The notes below the pieces were generated by a model, which was not told the DNA's origin, did not search any database, and was given only the letters and a program-made list of their open reading frames with translations. From contig NZ_CACSJA010000014.1 of assembly GCF_902706035.1 (NCBI RefSeq), positions 62,001 through 126,000 on the forward strand: a DNA stretch of 64,000 nt, in the 5' to 3' direction. Position numbers and translations under genes: made by a program. Origin of the DNA: Pantoea sp. 18069 (lineage in GTDB: Bacteria > Pseudomonadota > Gammaproteobacteria > Burkholderiales > Burkholderiaceae_C). This document shows positions 51,101-59,880 of this stretch, piece after piece; position 1 is the first letter of the stretch; every line of letters starts with the position of its first letter.

Positions 51101-52408
51101 CTCGTGCCGCGCATCGATTGCGAGCCGGACTACCAGGAGCCGGCGCAGGCCTGGCTCGCATCGGTTTGCCGCGCACTGGCCACGGCGCCCCAGGCGGCGC
51201 CCGCAGTGCAGCCCGCGCTGGCGATGTCTAGCGGCGGCGACCAGGCCGAGTGGCTGCCTGCCGAGCCAACGCCCCGGACGCCATTGCCCGTCATCGACAA
51301 GCGCCATCCCTTGCGCACCCGGCTGTCGCTCAACCGCGTGCTCAATGCCCCGGGCGCCGGCAAGGAGACCCGCCAGTTCGCCTTCGACCTCAAGGGCTCG
51401 GGCCTGCGCTACGAGGCCGGCGACGCCCTGGGCGTGTGGCCTACGAACTGCCCCGAACTGGTGGCCGACATGCTCGGCGCCTTGAAGCTGCCGGCGTCGG
51501 CGCTGGTCTCGATTCCGGAGGTGGGCGACCTGCCCCTCGCGCAGGCGCTGCTCCACCACCAGGACATCGCGAAGATCACCCCCCCGCTGCTGGCCTTCAT
51601 CCGCGAGCGTTCCGGCAGCCAGGTGCTGGCCGATCTGCTCCAGCCCGAGCGCGCGCAAGACCTCAGGCAATGGCTGTGGGGCCGCCAGATCGTCGACCTG
51701 TTGGAAGAATTCCCTATCCAGGCCAGCGCCCAGGAGTGGGTAGGCGCGCTCAAGCGCCTGCAGCCGCGCCTGTATTCGATCTCTTCCAGCCCGAATGCAC
51801 AGACCGACGAGGTCCACCTCACCGTCGCCACGGTGCGCTACGACCACCACGGCAAGCCCCGGCGCGGCGTGTGCTCGACGTTTCTGGCGGACCGGGCGGG
51901 CGAGATCGACGTGCCGATCTTCGTGCAGAAGTCGACGCACTTCCGCCCGCCCGCAGGCAAGGACACGCCCATGATCATGGTCGGGCCCGGCACCGGCGTG
52001 GCACCGTTTCGGGGCTTTTTGCACGAGCGGCGCGCGCGCGGTGACACCGGGCGCAACTGGCTGTTCTTCGGCGAGCAGCACGCGGCCACGGATTTCTATT
52101 ACGGCGATGAGCTGCAAGCCATGCACCAGGACGGCCTGCTCAGCCAGCTCAGCCTGGCGTTCTCGCGCGACCAGGCGCAAAAGATCTATGTACAGGACCG
52201 CATGCGCGAGCAGGGCGCGCAGCTGTGGGCCTGGCTGCAGGAGGGCGCACATTTCTATGTCTGCGGCGATGCCAGCCGCATGGCAAAGGACGTGGACATG
52301 GCGCTCCAGCAAGTCGTGCAGCAGCATGGCGCGATGACCGCTGCTGCGGCGCAGGACTATGTGAGTCAGCTAGCCAAGGAGAAGCGCTATGTCCGTGACG
52401 TCTATTGA
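48140..52408 (+). CDS. nasA: assimilatory nitrate reductase fused to sulfite-reductase-type flavoprotein
   Basis: This 1422-residue cytosolic fusion begins with a molybdopterin nitrate reductase (about 1-830). It has [4Fe-4S] ligands C13, C16, C20 and C48 (CPYCGVGCGM, GRLCTKG), the RLCMASAGSGYK Mo-site segment and the molydopterin dinucleotide-binding domain (LNTGRLQHQWHTMTKTGKIP). It continues with flavodoxin (about 872-1015, LWASQTGSAESFA), FAD-binding (about 1050-1250, PRLYSISSSPNA) and NAD(P)H-binding (from about 1277, MVGPGTGVAPFRGF) domains as in CysJ. One chain can thus carry electrons from NAD(P)H to nitrate. ATG 48140 has GGAGG upstream. No nitrite reductase or nitrate transporter gene adjoins it. 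The fusion is known in Burkholderiales. Confidence 0.9.
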   Translation: MNALTSTSVKTVCPYCGVGCGMSLEVSNAKVIKVVGLKDHPTNFGRLCTKGSTSAQALRESGRMEAAFARTDRQREPVQIRMDEAITQTARRLKAILDTHGPDAISFYVSGQMSLEAQYLANKLCKGYIGTNQIESNSRLCMASAGSGYKLSLGSDGPPGSYKDFDQADVFFVIGANMADCHPILFLRMMDRVKAGAKLIVVDPRRNTTADKAHLFMQIKPGTDLALLNGLLHLLHANGHTDGEFIAQFTEGWDAMPGFLADYTPDKVSAITGIAQADIRQAAQMIGEAKAWMSCWTMGLNQSTHGTWNTNAICNLHLATGAICKPGSGPFSLTGQPNAMGGREMGYMGPGLPGQRAVLVEAERHFVEDVWGVPRGTLHTRLVGGTVAMFERMRAGDIKACWIICTNPVATVPNRKNVIEGLQKAELVITQDAFLETETNRHADILLPGALWAEGEGVMINSERNLTLMQKAIDPPGQALPDWQIIARVACEMGYGHAFSYGCAEEVFEEIKRFWNPKTGYDIRGASYGRLRETPLQWPCPADDAQTRHPIRYINDGISQALKLGDDGTQPRIAFATPSGKAVFFPRPHGDPAEMPDAGFPFVLNTGRLQHQWHTMTKTGKIPTLVKLNPGPFVEIHPEDAAALGIRGKDRVEIRSRRGRAVLPAVVTDRVRAGNCFAPFHWSDVYGEDLAINAVTSDAIDPLSQQPEFKFSAVALCRLPPEPTLTIDAEAAKPVGEFTPQATVSAMASMLGEATDPADIHAREHHIMQINALARLLGIEAAPTPALEPHEQMYLQGFLTGLHSEEARKMGGVPTLPMTAPLGPQKRALVDGILAGLFSRTWLPAAGPASLGLAAGSSPESPLPEAGEPTLMTVLWASQTGSAESFAVQCAERLKQQGCLVTLAGMDGCKLEDIPAQGHLLLIASTFGDGDPPDNGAAFWQALQGDAAARLQGVSFSVLALGDSSYDQFCGFGRKLDARLQALGARCLVPRIDCEPDYQEPAQAWLASVCRALATAPQAAPAVQPALAMSSGGDQAEWLPAEPTPRTPLPVIDKRHPLRTRLSLNRVLNAPGAGKETRQFAFDLKGSGLRYEAGDALGVWPTNCPELVADMLGALKLPASALVSIPEVGDLPLAQALLHHQDIAKITPPLLAFIRERSGSQVLADLLQPERAQDLRQWLWGRQIVDLLEEFPIQASAQEWVGALKRLQPRLYSISSSPNAQTDEVHLTVATVRYDHHGKPRRGVCSTFLADRAGEIDVPIFVQKSTHFRPPAGKDTPMIMVGPGTGVAPFRGFLHERRARGDTGRNWLFFGEQHAATDFYYGDELQAMHQDGLLSQLSLAFSRDQAQKIYVQDRMREQGAQLWAWLQEGAHFYVCGDASRMAKDVDMALQQVVQQHGAMTAAAAQDYVSQLAKEKRYVRDVY

Positions 52409-52911
52409 GGAAGAAGTGCTCTTCTTCGCTTTCGCATCTGAGTGCGTGGCGGCGCTGCGCTGCCGCACGATGTCCTGCAGCCTGCGATAGGCCACGCCGC
52501 AGAGCTTGGCAAGCCGCGGCCTCCAATCCATTGCGGCGGAACATCGACCATCGCGCTGATCGCCAGGCGGGGCATCGCCGTGGTGATGGCCGCGCCATGC
52601 GCGTGGCCCTTTCGCCAGGGGTGCCACCGCACGAGGGCACGCAGCAGCCGAGCCAAGTACCGCCCGGAAATACCCGCCTGCAGGAGGCCCTGCAAACCCC
52701 AAGCACAAGCTCTGCAGGTGCCCTCCCCGAGTGCATCACCGATGCCCGCTTCCCGGCCCGGCACACCGCGGCCACGATTTTCCCGGCGGAAATCCACGCA
52801 ACCTATGGCAATCCCCTAGTCCAAGACAATTGCAATTATTGAAACACGATTTCATAATTCAACCATCTTGTTCAAAAACATCCAGCGGAAACTGTCTTGG
52901 ATGTCGAAAAA
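52409..52911. other. intergenic region after the nitrate reductase fusion
   Basis: These 503 bases hold no intact gene. The left 400 bases contain a possible LysR relic on the minus strand. The last 80 bases before 52912 are AT-rich (CAATTGCAATTATTGAAAC) and probably contain the promoter of the FAD oxidoreductase gene. Confidence 0.5.
52560..52740 (-). pseudogene. possible C-terminal relic of a LysR-type regulator
   Basis: On the minus strand one frame reads GDALGEGTCRACAWGLQGLL, then SGRYLARLLRALVRWHP, then MPRLAISAMVDV. The order resembles the end of LysR effector domains (a GLGLLQ-like turn, a L.RALV..W-like segment, P.L.A.VD-like ending). There is no DNA-binding half and the similarity is weak, so this is a tentative call. 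Confidence 0.25.
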
Positions 52912-54363
52912 ATGAAAACCATTGAAAGAAGCAGCGAACGCATCCTGTCCTCCGACATCTTCGAGGGCGAGCGCACCTACCGCAAGCGGCTCGGCGAAGG
53001 CACTTATGAGGAGCCGGCACGCAAGGTGCCGCTCTACCACCGCTGCGATGTGCTGGTGGTGGGCGGCGGCCCGGCCGGCACGGCGGCGGCCATCGCCGCG
53101 GCGCGCCAGGGTGCGGACGTGACCCTGCTGGAGCGCTACAACCACCTGGGCGGCCTGTCCACCGGCGGCCTGGTGATCTGGATAGACCGCATGTCCGACT
53201 GGGGCGGCGCGCCGACCATCCGCGGTTTCGCCGAAGACCTGTTCCACCGCCTGCCGAAAGACGCCGTCGCCGGCCCGGCGCGCGGCGAGTGGGGCTCGCA
53301 GGACCCGACCCGCTCTGCCTACTGGGCCCAGCGCACCGCCGCCTATCACGGCGTGGTGACCTGGTCGCCCACCGTGGACCCCGAGCGCCTCAAGCTGCTG
53401 TCGCAGGACATGGTGCTGGAACACGGCGTGCGCCTGGTGTTCCATTCCTGGGGATCGCTGCCCATCGTCGAGGACGGCGCGGTGCGCGGCATGGTGTTCG
53501 AGAGCAAGGAAGGCCGCATGGCCATCCGCGCCCAGGTGGTGATCGACTGCACCGGCGACGGCGACGTGTTCGCCCGCGCCGGCACCGCCTTCGAGTCCGA
53601 CATCGAGGTCGACGACGTGCACCACTGCATGAATACCTCCTGGATGTTCGGCGGCGTCGACATGACGCGCTGGATAGAATTCAAGGCCGGCCAGCCCGAG
53701 CAGTTCAGCGAGTTCATGCGCAGCGGCCGCCAGGCGATAGGCCTGTTCGAGCGCCCCTTCGTCTCGTGGCGCAACGACGTCGCGCTGTTCATGGGCCCGC
53801 GCCAGTCCGGCTATTCCGCACTGAATGTCGACGACCTGACCGAAGTGGAAGTGCGCTCGCACCGGCTGATGGCCAGGCACCTGGACTTCTTCAAGGCGAA
53901 CGCGCCCGGCTTCGAGAACGCCTTCCTCATGACCAGCGCACCGCAGATCGGCGTGCGCCATTCGCGCCGGCTGGTGGGCGTAGGCAAGATGCTGCGCTCG
54001 CAGTGGGCTACCGGCGTCGCGCTGCCCGACGAGGTCGGCATCACGCCGGCCGTCTCGCCCAGGTTCCCCAACATCTCCATTCCCTACGGCGCGCTGGTGC
54101 CGCAGCAACTCGACGGCCTGCTGGCGGCCGGCCGCCATCTGTCCTGCGATGCCAACTCGCATGGCTTCATGCGCGAGATTCCCCAGTGCTGGGTCACCGG
54201 CCAGGCCGCCGGCACCGCCGCCGCGCTCGCGGTCTCGCAGGGGGTGGAGCCGCGCGCGGTCGATATCGCCAGCCTGCAGCAGGCGCTGCTCAAGCAGAAC
54301 GTCAACCTGCGGGCCGCGGGCACGCAGGCGGTCGCCGCGCCCTTTGTGGCGCAGGCCGCCTGA
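52912..54363 (+). CDS. FAD-dependent oxidoreductase (FAD_oxidored family)
   Basis: This 483-residue flavoprotein has the dinucleotide motif at 51-56 (DVLVVGGGPAGTAAAIAAAR), the LLERYNHLGGLSTGGLV segment, VVIDCTGDGDVFARAG and a C-terminal FAD-contact region (GLLAAGRHLSCDANSHGFMR, TGQAAGTAAALAV). This is the family often seen next to Bug proteins in Burkholderiales. ATG 52912 is chosen over a TTG 15 bases upstream; the ribosome-binding site is weak. It is the first gene of the aconitase X cluster. The substrate is probably a hydroxy or unsaturated acid, by context only. Confidence 0.85.
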   Translation: MKTIERSSERILSSDIFEGERTYRKRLGEGTYEEPARKVPLYHRCDVLVVGGGPAGTAAAIAAARQGADVTLLERYNHLGGLSTGGLVIWIDRMSDWGGAPTIRGFAEDLFHRLPKDAVAGPARGEWGSQDPTRSAYWAQRTAAYHGVVTWSPTVDPERLKLLSQDMVLEHGVRLVFHSWGSLPIVEDGAVRGMVFESKEGRMAIRAQVVIDCTGDGDVFARAGTAFESDIEVDDVHHCMNTSWMFGGVDMTRWIEFKAGQPEQFSEFMRSGRQAIGLFERPFVSWRNDVALFMGPRQSGYSALNVDDLTEVEVRSHRLMARHLDFFKANAPGFENAFLMTSAPQIGVRHSRRLVGVGKMLRSQWATGVALPDEVGITPAVSPRFPNISIPYGALVPQQLDGLLAAGRHLSCDANSHGFMREIPQCWVTGQAAGTAAALAVSQGVEPRAVDIASLQQALLKQNVNLRAAGTQAVAAPFVAQAA

Positions 54364-54399
54364 CAATCGGCACATCCTCCTTCACGAACGGCCCATTCC

Positions 54400-55248
54400 A
54401 TGACCCGAACGCCCCTGCGCACTTCCCCCGACGAAGATACCGCCGCCACCGGCAGCGCCTCCGCCCTGGAGCGCGGTATTTCCCTGCTGCGCTGTTTCAC
54501 CGCCGATGTGCGCGAGCTGTCGAACACCGCGCTGTCGCGCCAGACCGGCATCCCCAAGCCCACGGTCACCCGCCTGGCCGCCACGCTGGTCGGCCTGGGC
54601 CTGCTCAAGCAGAACCCGAGCAATGACAACTTCTCGCTGGCCGCGGGCGTGGTCTCGCTGTCGCAGGCCTTCCTCGCAGGGCTGGACGTGCGCGCCTGCG
54701 CCCGGCCGGTGATGCGCCAGCTGTCGGACGCCACCGGCGGCACCGGCCTGCTGGCGGTGCGCGACGGGCTGGAGATGGTGGTGATCGAAGTCAGCCGCCC
54801 GCGCATGTCGATGATCTCGAGCACGCTGGACGTGGGCTCGCGCGTGCCGCTGGCCAACTCGTCGCTGGGCCGGGCCTACCTGGCGGGCATTGAGCCGCAC
54901 GAACGCGAACAGCTGATAGAGACGCTGCACCTGTCGCGCGGCTCCGAATGGGCGCGCCTGGCACCCGGCCTGTCGCGCGCGCTGCGTGACGCCGCCGAAA
55001 AAGGCTACACCGCTTCGCATGCCGAATGGCACCGCGAGATCGCCTCGGTCGCCGTGCCGCTGGTCGGGCCCAACGGCGAGGTCATGGCGCTGAACTGCGG
55101 CGGCGCCGCCTATACCTTCACCGAGGAGAAGCTGCGCGACGAGGTGGCCGCCAGCCTGGTCGAGGCGGCGCGGGCCATCGCGCATGCCATCGGCGGCGTG
55201 GTGCCGCCTATCGCTCCGGCGCTGCGCCCGACCGGGCCTCTGGCCTGA
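54400..55248 (+). CDS. IclR-family transcriptional regulator
   Basis: This 282-residue regulator has an N-terminal winged helix (about 22-85; ALERGISLLRCFTADVRELS, IPKPTVTRLAATLVGLGLLK) and a C-terminal GAF-like effector domain (about 100-265; SVAVPLVGPNGEVMALNCGG). It lies within the catabolic cluster, 36 bases after the FAD oxidoreductase and 37 bases before aconitase X, all on the same strand, and probably controls the cluster in response to its substrate. Confidence 0.9.
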   Translation: MTRTPLRTSPDEDTAATGSASALERGISLLRCFTADVRELSNTALSRQTGIPKPTVTRLAATLVGLGLLKQNPSNDNFSLAAGVVSLSQAFLAGLDVRACARPVMRQLSDATGGTGLLAVRDGLEMVVIEVSRPRMSMISSTLDVGSRVPLANSSLGRAYLAGIEPHEREQLIETLHLSRGSEWARLAPGLSRALRDAAEKGYTASHAEWHREIASVAVPLVGPNGEVMALNCGGAAYTFTEEKLRDEVAASLVEAARAIAHAIGGVVPPIAPALRPTGPLA

Positions 55249-55285
55249 GCCAGCAACACATAACAAGAAATCAGCAGGAGACACG

Positions 55286-56569
55286 ATGAAACTGAACGAC
55301 GACGAGAAAGCGATGGCGGACGGCCGCGATGGTCCGGCCGTGCAGCGCGCCATGGACCTTCTCATGCGCTATGGCCAAGCCCTGGGCGCCGAGCGCTTGG
55401 TGAATACCAACAACGTCTGCGGCACCGTCAGCGCCACCACCCCGTTCATGCGTGATTTCGCGCTGAGCAAGGGCGGCATGGACGCGGTGTTCTCGGAGTT
55501 CAATCTGGACAGCGACGAGGTCGTGGAGATTCCTCCGGTCAAGACCTTCACCAGCCACCTGCAGCTGGGCTTCGATCCGGAGCACGCGCAGATGATGGGC
55601 GTGTCCGAAGAGGTGGTGAAGTTCTACCGCAAGGGCGAGGGCTACATCGCCGGCCACGGCATCCAGCTGATGAACACCTGCACGCCCTACCAGGTGGGCA
55701 ACATTCCCACGCGCGGCGAACATTGCGCCTGGATGGAGTCGTCGGCGGTGGTCTACTGCAACTCGGTGCTGGGCGCGCGCACCAATACCGAGGGCCGCGA
55801 AAGCACCGGCGCGGCATCGCTGACCGGCAAGATTCCCTACTGGGGCTACCACCTGCCCGAAAACCGGCTGGGCACGCACCTGATCGAGCTGGACGTGGAA
55901 GTCACCAGCACCTCCGACTGGGGCCTGCTGGGCTATTTCATCGGCGAGCAGGTACAGGACAAGGTGCCCGTGGTGCGCGGCCTCAGCGACGTTCCCAACC
56001 TGGCGCGCCTCAAGCACTTCGGCGCGGCCGCGGCCTCGTCGGGCGGCGTGGAGATGTATCACCTGATAGGCACCACGCCCGAGGCGCTGACGCTGGAGCA
56101 GGCCTTTGGCCGCAACCGCGTGGTCCAGACCCTGCGCTATGGCGAGGCCGAACGCCGCCGCGCCTACGAACAGCTCAATCACACGGCCGACGACCACGAT
56201 GTCGACTATGTGATGCTCGGCTGCCCGCACTACACCATAGAGCAGATCTGGGAGGCCGCACGCCTGATCCAGGGTCGCAAGGTGCACGCCAACAGCGCGC
56301 TGTGGATCTTCACGCCGCGCGCCATCAAGGCCCTGGCCGATCAGAACGGCTATACCCGGATCATCGAGGACGCGGGCGGAGTGATCCTGAGCGACAGCTG
56401 CTCGGCGATGAGCCGCGCCGCGCCCAAGGGCACCAAGGTGGTGGCGCTGGACTCCGCCAAGCAGGCGCACTACCTGCCGGCCATCCTGGGCGTGCAGGCC
56501 TGGTACGGCTCCACCGCCGAATGCATAGACGCGGCCTGCACCGGCCGCTGGGCAGGGAGATACGCATGA
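55286..56569 (+). CDS. aconitase X catalytic (large) subunit
   Basis: This 427-residue Fe-S dehydratase is of the aconitase X (DUF521) family, whose known members include cis-3-hydroxy-L-proline dehydratase and archaeal phosphomevalonate dehydratase. Characteristic segments are MKLNDDEKAMADGRDGPAVQ, LMNTCTPYQVGNIPTRGEHC (C132, C147), SSAVVYCNSVLGARTNTEGR and the late Cys in ILSDSCSAMSRAAP. ATG 55286 follows AGCAGGAGACACG. It overlaps the small-subunit gene by ATGA. In many bacteria the two are fused; here they are separate. The substrate is not evident. Confidence 0.9.
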   Translation: MKLNDDEKAMADGRDGPAVQRAMDLLMRYGQALGAERLVNTNNVCGTVSATTPFMRDFALSKGGMDAVFSEFNLDSDEVVEIPPVKTFTSHLQLGFDPEHAQMMGVSEEVVKFYRKGEGYIAGHGIQLMNTCTPYQVGNIPTRGEHCAWMESSAVVYCNSVLGARTNTEGRESTGAASLTGKIPYWGYHLPENRLGTHLIELDVEVTSTSDWGLLGYFIGEQVQDKVPVVRGLSDVPNLARLKHFGAAAASSGGVEMYHLIGTTPEALTLEQAFGRNRVVQTLRYGEAERRRAYEQLNHTADDHDVDYVMLGCPHYTIEQIWEAARLIQGRKVHANSALWIFTPRAIKALADQNGYTRIIEDAGGVILSDSCSAMSRAAPKGTKVVALDSAKQAHYLPAILGVQAWYGSTAECIDAACTGRWAGRYA

Positions 56570-57030
56570 ACACCGTCGCAGATCCGCAGGCAGACACCGT
56601 TGTCGCCACCTTGCGCGGCCGCAAGATAGTGGGCGGCGTCGCCGAAGGCGAGGCCCTGGTCACCGAGGCACATATCTCCGGCTGGGGCGGCATCGACTCG
56701 CGCACCGGCACCATCGTCGAAATGCGCCACCCGCTGCGCGGCCAGAGCTTCGCCGGCAAGGTACTGGTGTTCCCTGGCGCCAAAGGCTCCTCGGGCTGGT
56801 CCAACGCCTTCCACCTGACGCGGTCCATGGGCGTGGCGCCGGCGGCGATGCTGTTCACCGAGATGACCACCAAGATCGCGCTGGGCGCGGTCGTCACCCG
56901 CGCCCCCGCCCTCACCGATTTCGACCAGGACCCCGTGGCGGTGATACGCACCGGCGACTGGGTACGCGTGGATGCCGACGCGGGCACGGTGCAGGTGATA
57001 CGCCGTGCGCCGCCCGCCGGCGCCGGCTAG
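56566..57030 (+). CDS. aconitase X swivel-domain (small) subunit (DUF126)
   Basis: This 154-residue partner of the large subunit has KIVGGVAEGEALVTEAHISG followed by GGIDSRTGTIVEMRHPLRGQ, FPGAKGSSGWSNAFHLTRS and a beta-rich end. The catalytic Ser of this family lies in the KGSSGWS loop. Start ATG 56566 overlaps the large-subunit stop, ensuring equimolar translation. It is followed by a Bug gene 77 bases downstream. Confidence 0.9.
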   Translation: MNTVADPQADTVVATLRGRKIVGGVAEGEALVTEAHISGWGGIDSRTGTIVEMRHPLRGQSFAGKVLVFPGAKGSSGWSNAFHLTRSMGVAPAAMLFTEMTTKIALGAVVTRAPALTDFDQDPVAVIRTGDWVRVDADAGTVQVIRRAPPAGAG

Positions 57031-57107
57031 CCAGCCAGCAAGCAGGGAAATCCCCCTGAAGAAGGCCTCGAAGAAGGCCGAACTCAACACAAAAACCGGA
57101 GACAAAA

Positions 57108-58100
57108 ATGAATGGACTGAAATGGTCCAGGGCCTTGCTCGCCCTGGTGACGGCCGCCGCATGCCTGGGCGCAACGCAGGCGCAGGCCGCAGACGACTTC
57201 CCCGCCAAGGGCCGGACCATACGCGTGGTCGTGCCCTTCCCGCCGGGCGGCGGGGTCGACGGCCAGGCGCGCACCGTGGCGCAGCGGCTCGCCGAGATCC
57301 TGGGCACGCCCGTGGTGATAGACAACCGCCCCGGCGGCGGCACGCTGGTCGCGGCGCTCGAGGTCATCAAGTCCAGGCCCGACGGCTACACGCTGTTCTA
57401 CAGCGCCTCCTCCACCTTTGCGCAGAACCCGCACACCATGCTGGCGGTCACCTACCACCCCGAAAAGGACTTCACGCCCATCTCGCTGGGCGGCCAGGGT
57501 CCGCTGGTGCTGGTGGTCAACGCCGCGCTGCCGGTGCGCAATGTGCAGGAACTCGTGGCCTACGGCAAGGCCCACCCCGGCACGCTCAGCTACGGCTCCT
57601 TCGGCACTGGCACCTCGGCCCATGTGTTCGGCCAGATCTTCGCGCGCCAGACCGGGCTGGACCTGGTCCATGTGCCCTATCGCGGCGGCGCCGACATGTC
57701 CACCGACCTGTTGGCCGGCCGGGTGCAGATGGCTTTCGACGCAGCGCCTGCCGCGCTGCAGAACGCGGCCACCGGCAAGGTCCGCATCATCGGCGTCGCG
57801 GCGCCCCAGCGCAGCGAGTTCCTGCCCGGCGTGGCGACGCTGGCCGAGCAAGGCATGCAGGACATGGACCTGACCAGCTGGCTGGGCTGGTTCGGTCCGG
57901 CGCGCGTGCCGCAGCCCCTGGTCGACAAGCTCAATACCGCACTGGTGCAGGCCATCGCCGATACCCGGGTGCAGACCTACTACCGCGCCGGCGCCTACAC
58001 CACCGAAAGCTCCACCCCGCCCGAGCTGGCACTGATGGTGCGCGACTCGTACAGCCGCTGGGGACAGCTGGTCAGGCAAGCCGGCATCCCCCGGCAGTGA
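57108..58100 (+). CDS. Bug-family (TctC-like) periplasmic binding protein
   Basis: This 330-residue protein has a signal peptide (MNGLKWSRALLALVTAAACL, cleavage near AQAA) and the Bug pattern GRTIRVVVPFPPGGGVDGQA, VIDNRPGGGT and LVHVPYRGGADMSTDLLAG. ATG 57108 is preceded by GGAGACAAAA. It lies between aconitase X and the IlvD-type dehydratase, so it presumably presents the cluster's substrate, an organic acid, to an unlinked transporter. Confidence 0.9.
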   Translation: MNGLKWSRALLALVTAAACLGATQAQAADDFPAKGRTIRVVVPFPPGGGVDGQARTVAQRLAEILGTPVVIDNRPGGGTLVAALEVIKSRPDGYTLFYSASSTFAQNPHTMLAVTYHPEKDFTPISLGGQGPLVLVVNAALPVRNVQELVAYGKAHPGTLSYGSFGTGTSAHVFGQIFARQTGLDLVHVPYRGGADMSTDLLAGRVQMAFDAAPAALQNAATGKVRIIGVAAPQRSEFLPGVATLAEQGMQDMDLTSWLGWFGPARVPQPLVDKLNTALVQAIADTRVQTYYRAGAYTTESSTPPELALMVRDSYSRWGQLVRQAGIPRQ

Positions 58101-58137
58101 TGCGCGTTTTCCCTTCCTCGACCCCACAGGCACAACC

Positions 58138-59835
58138 ATGACTCCACGCAAGCTCCGCAGCAACTTCCCGCGCGGCTCCTACCTCTGGTCGGTGCGCAAC
58201 GCGCACTGGCAGGCCCTGGGCATTCCCGAAGAGGACTGCGAGAAACCCAAGATCGCCATCGTCAACAGCTCCTCCGAGCTGGCCGCCTGCTTCAGCCACC
58301 TCGACCAGGTCGCCGCCGAAATCAAGAAAGCCATACGCGCGGCGGGCGCCGTGCCCTTCGAAATCCGCACCGCCGCGCCCAGCGACTTCATCACCGGGGC
58401 CGGCGCGCGCGGCGCCTACATGCTGGGCGCGCGCGACCTGATCACCAACGACATCGAAGTCGCGGTGGAAGGCGCGCAGCTCGACGGCATGGTGTGCCTC
58501 ACCTCCTGCGACAAGACCGTGCCCGGCCAGTTGATGGCCGCCGCGCGCCTGAACATTCCGACCCTGCTGGTGCCCTGCGGCTACCAGCCCAGCGGCGAGT
58601 ACCAGGGCCAGCCGGTGGACATCGAGGAGGTGTTCATCGGCGCCATGCACGCCGTCACCGGCCACCTGCCGGTCGAAGAGCTGATAGGCATGAGCCGCCA
58701 GGCCGTGCGCGGCCCCGGCGTGTGCTCTGGCCTGGGCACGGCGAACTCCATGCATATCGTCTGCGAGGCCCTGGGCCTGGCCCTGCCCGGCAGCGCACCG
58801 GTGGCGGCGCTGAGCCCCAAGATGATGGAAGACGTGCGCGCCGCGGGGGCACGCATCGTGCAGATGGTGTGGGACGACCTCAAACCACGCGACATCCTCA
58901 GCCCCGGCGCCTTCGCCAACGCGGTGCGCGCCATCCTGGCCATAGGCGGCTCGCTCAATACCGTCAAGCACCTGCAGGCGGTTTCGACCGAAGGCGGCTG
59001 CGAAGTGGACGTGTACTCGCTGTTCGAGACGCTGGGCAACCAGACGCCCGTGCTGGCGGGCGTGCGGCCCGTAGGCCACCACACCATCGAGGCCTTCGAG
59101 GCGGCGGGCGGCTGCCGCGCGCTGATGCGCCAGCTGCAGCCGCTGCTCGACACCGATGCGCTGACGGTCACCGGCCGCAGCGTGGCCGAGAACCTGCAGG
59201 GACTGGTGGTGGCCGACCCCGAGGTGATACGCCCCATGGACCGCCCCGTCGCGCCGCGGCCCGCCATCGTGGTGATGCGCGGCAGCCTGGCGCCCGACTC
59301 CGCGCTGATCAAGACCGGCATCGCCGAGCGCAAGCTGCGGCAGTTCACCGGCCCGGCCATCTGCTTCTGGACCACGGACGAAGCCATAGCCGCCCTCCAG
59401 GACGGCCGGGTGCGCGCCGGCCATGTGCTGGTGATGCGCGGCGCCGGCGTGCGCGGCGGCCCGGCCATGGGCGGCGGCGCCTCGCGCGTGGTCTTCGCGG
59501 TCGACGGCGCCGGGCTGGGCGAAGAAATCGCCATGCTGACCGACGGCCACCTCTCCGGCCTGGTCTGCAAGGGCCTGGTGCTGGCCGAGGTATCGCCCGA
59601 AGCGGCCCTGGGCGGCCCGCTGGCCCTGGTGCAGGACGGCGACAGCATCTGCATCGACCTGGACAGCCGGCGCCTTGACCTGCTGGTCGACGACGCCGTG
59701 CTGGCCGCGCGCCGCGCCGCCTGGCAGGCCCCGCCGCTCACGCACGACACCGGCTGGCTGCAGCAGTACCGCCGCAACGCCGGCCCGCTGTCGCAAGGCG
59801 CGGTGCTGGTACGGCACGACAAGGTTCCCGGCTGA
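58138..59835 (+). CDS. IlvD/EDD-family dehydratase
   Basis: This 565-residue Fe-S dehydratase has cluster Cys residues at 51 (ELAACFSHL), 124 (LTSCDKTVPG) and 195 (GPGVCSGLGTANSM), three ligands as in the [2Fe-2S] sugar-acid dehydratases. The ALSPKMM and GGGASRVVFAVDG segments and LTDGHLSGLVCKGLV are also typical. The length and the SSSEL variant before the first Cys put it with aldonate and other uncharacterised dehydratases rather than biosynthetic IlvD. It lies 37 bases after the Bug gene. With aconitase X it gives the cluster two separate dehydratases. Confidence 0.88.
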   Translation: MTPRKLRSNFPRGSYLWSVRNAHWQALGIPEEDCEKPKIAIVNSSSELAACFSHLDQVAAEIKKAIRAAGAVPFEIRTAAPSDFITGAGARGAYMLGARDLITNDIEVAVEGAQLDGMVCLTSCDKTVPGQLMAAARLNIPTLLVPCGYQPSGEYQGQPVDIEEVFIGAMHAVTGHLPVEELIGMSRQAVRGPGVCSGLGTANSMHIVCEALGLALPGSAPVAALSPKMMEDVRAAGARIVQMVWDDLKPRDILSPGAFANAVRAILAIGGSLNTVKHLQAVSTEGGCEVDVYSLFETLGNQTPVLAGVRPVGHHTIEAFEAAGGCRALMRQLQPLLDTDALTVTGRSVAENLQGLVVADPEVIRPMDRPVAPRPAIVVMRGSLAPDSALIKTGIAERKLRQFTGPAICFWTTDEAIAALQDGRVRAGHVLVMRGAGVRGGPAMGGGASRVVFAVDGAGLGEEIAMLTDGHLSGLVCKGLVLAEVSPEAALGGPLALVQDGDSICIDLDSRRLDLLVDDAVLAARRAAWQAPPLTHDTGWLQQYRRNAGPLSQGAVLVRHDKVPG

Positions 59836-59880
59836 CCCAGCCAGGCACCCCCACAAGAACCACCAACGAGGAGACATAGC

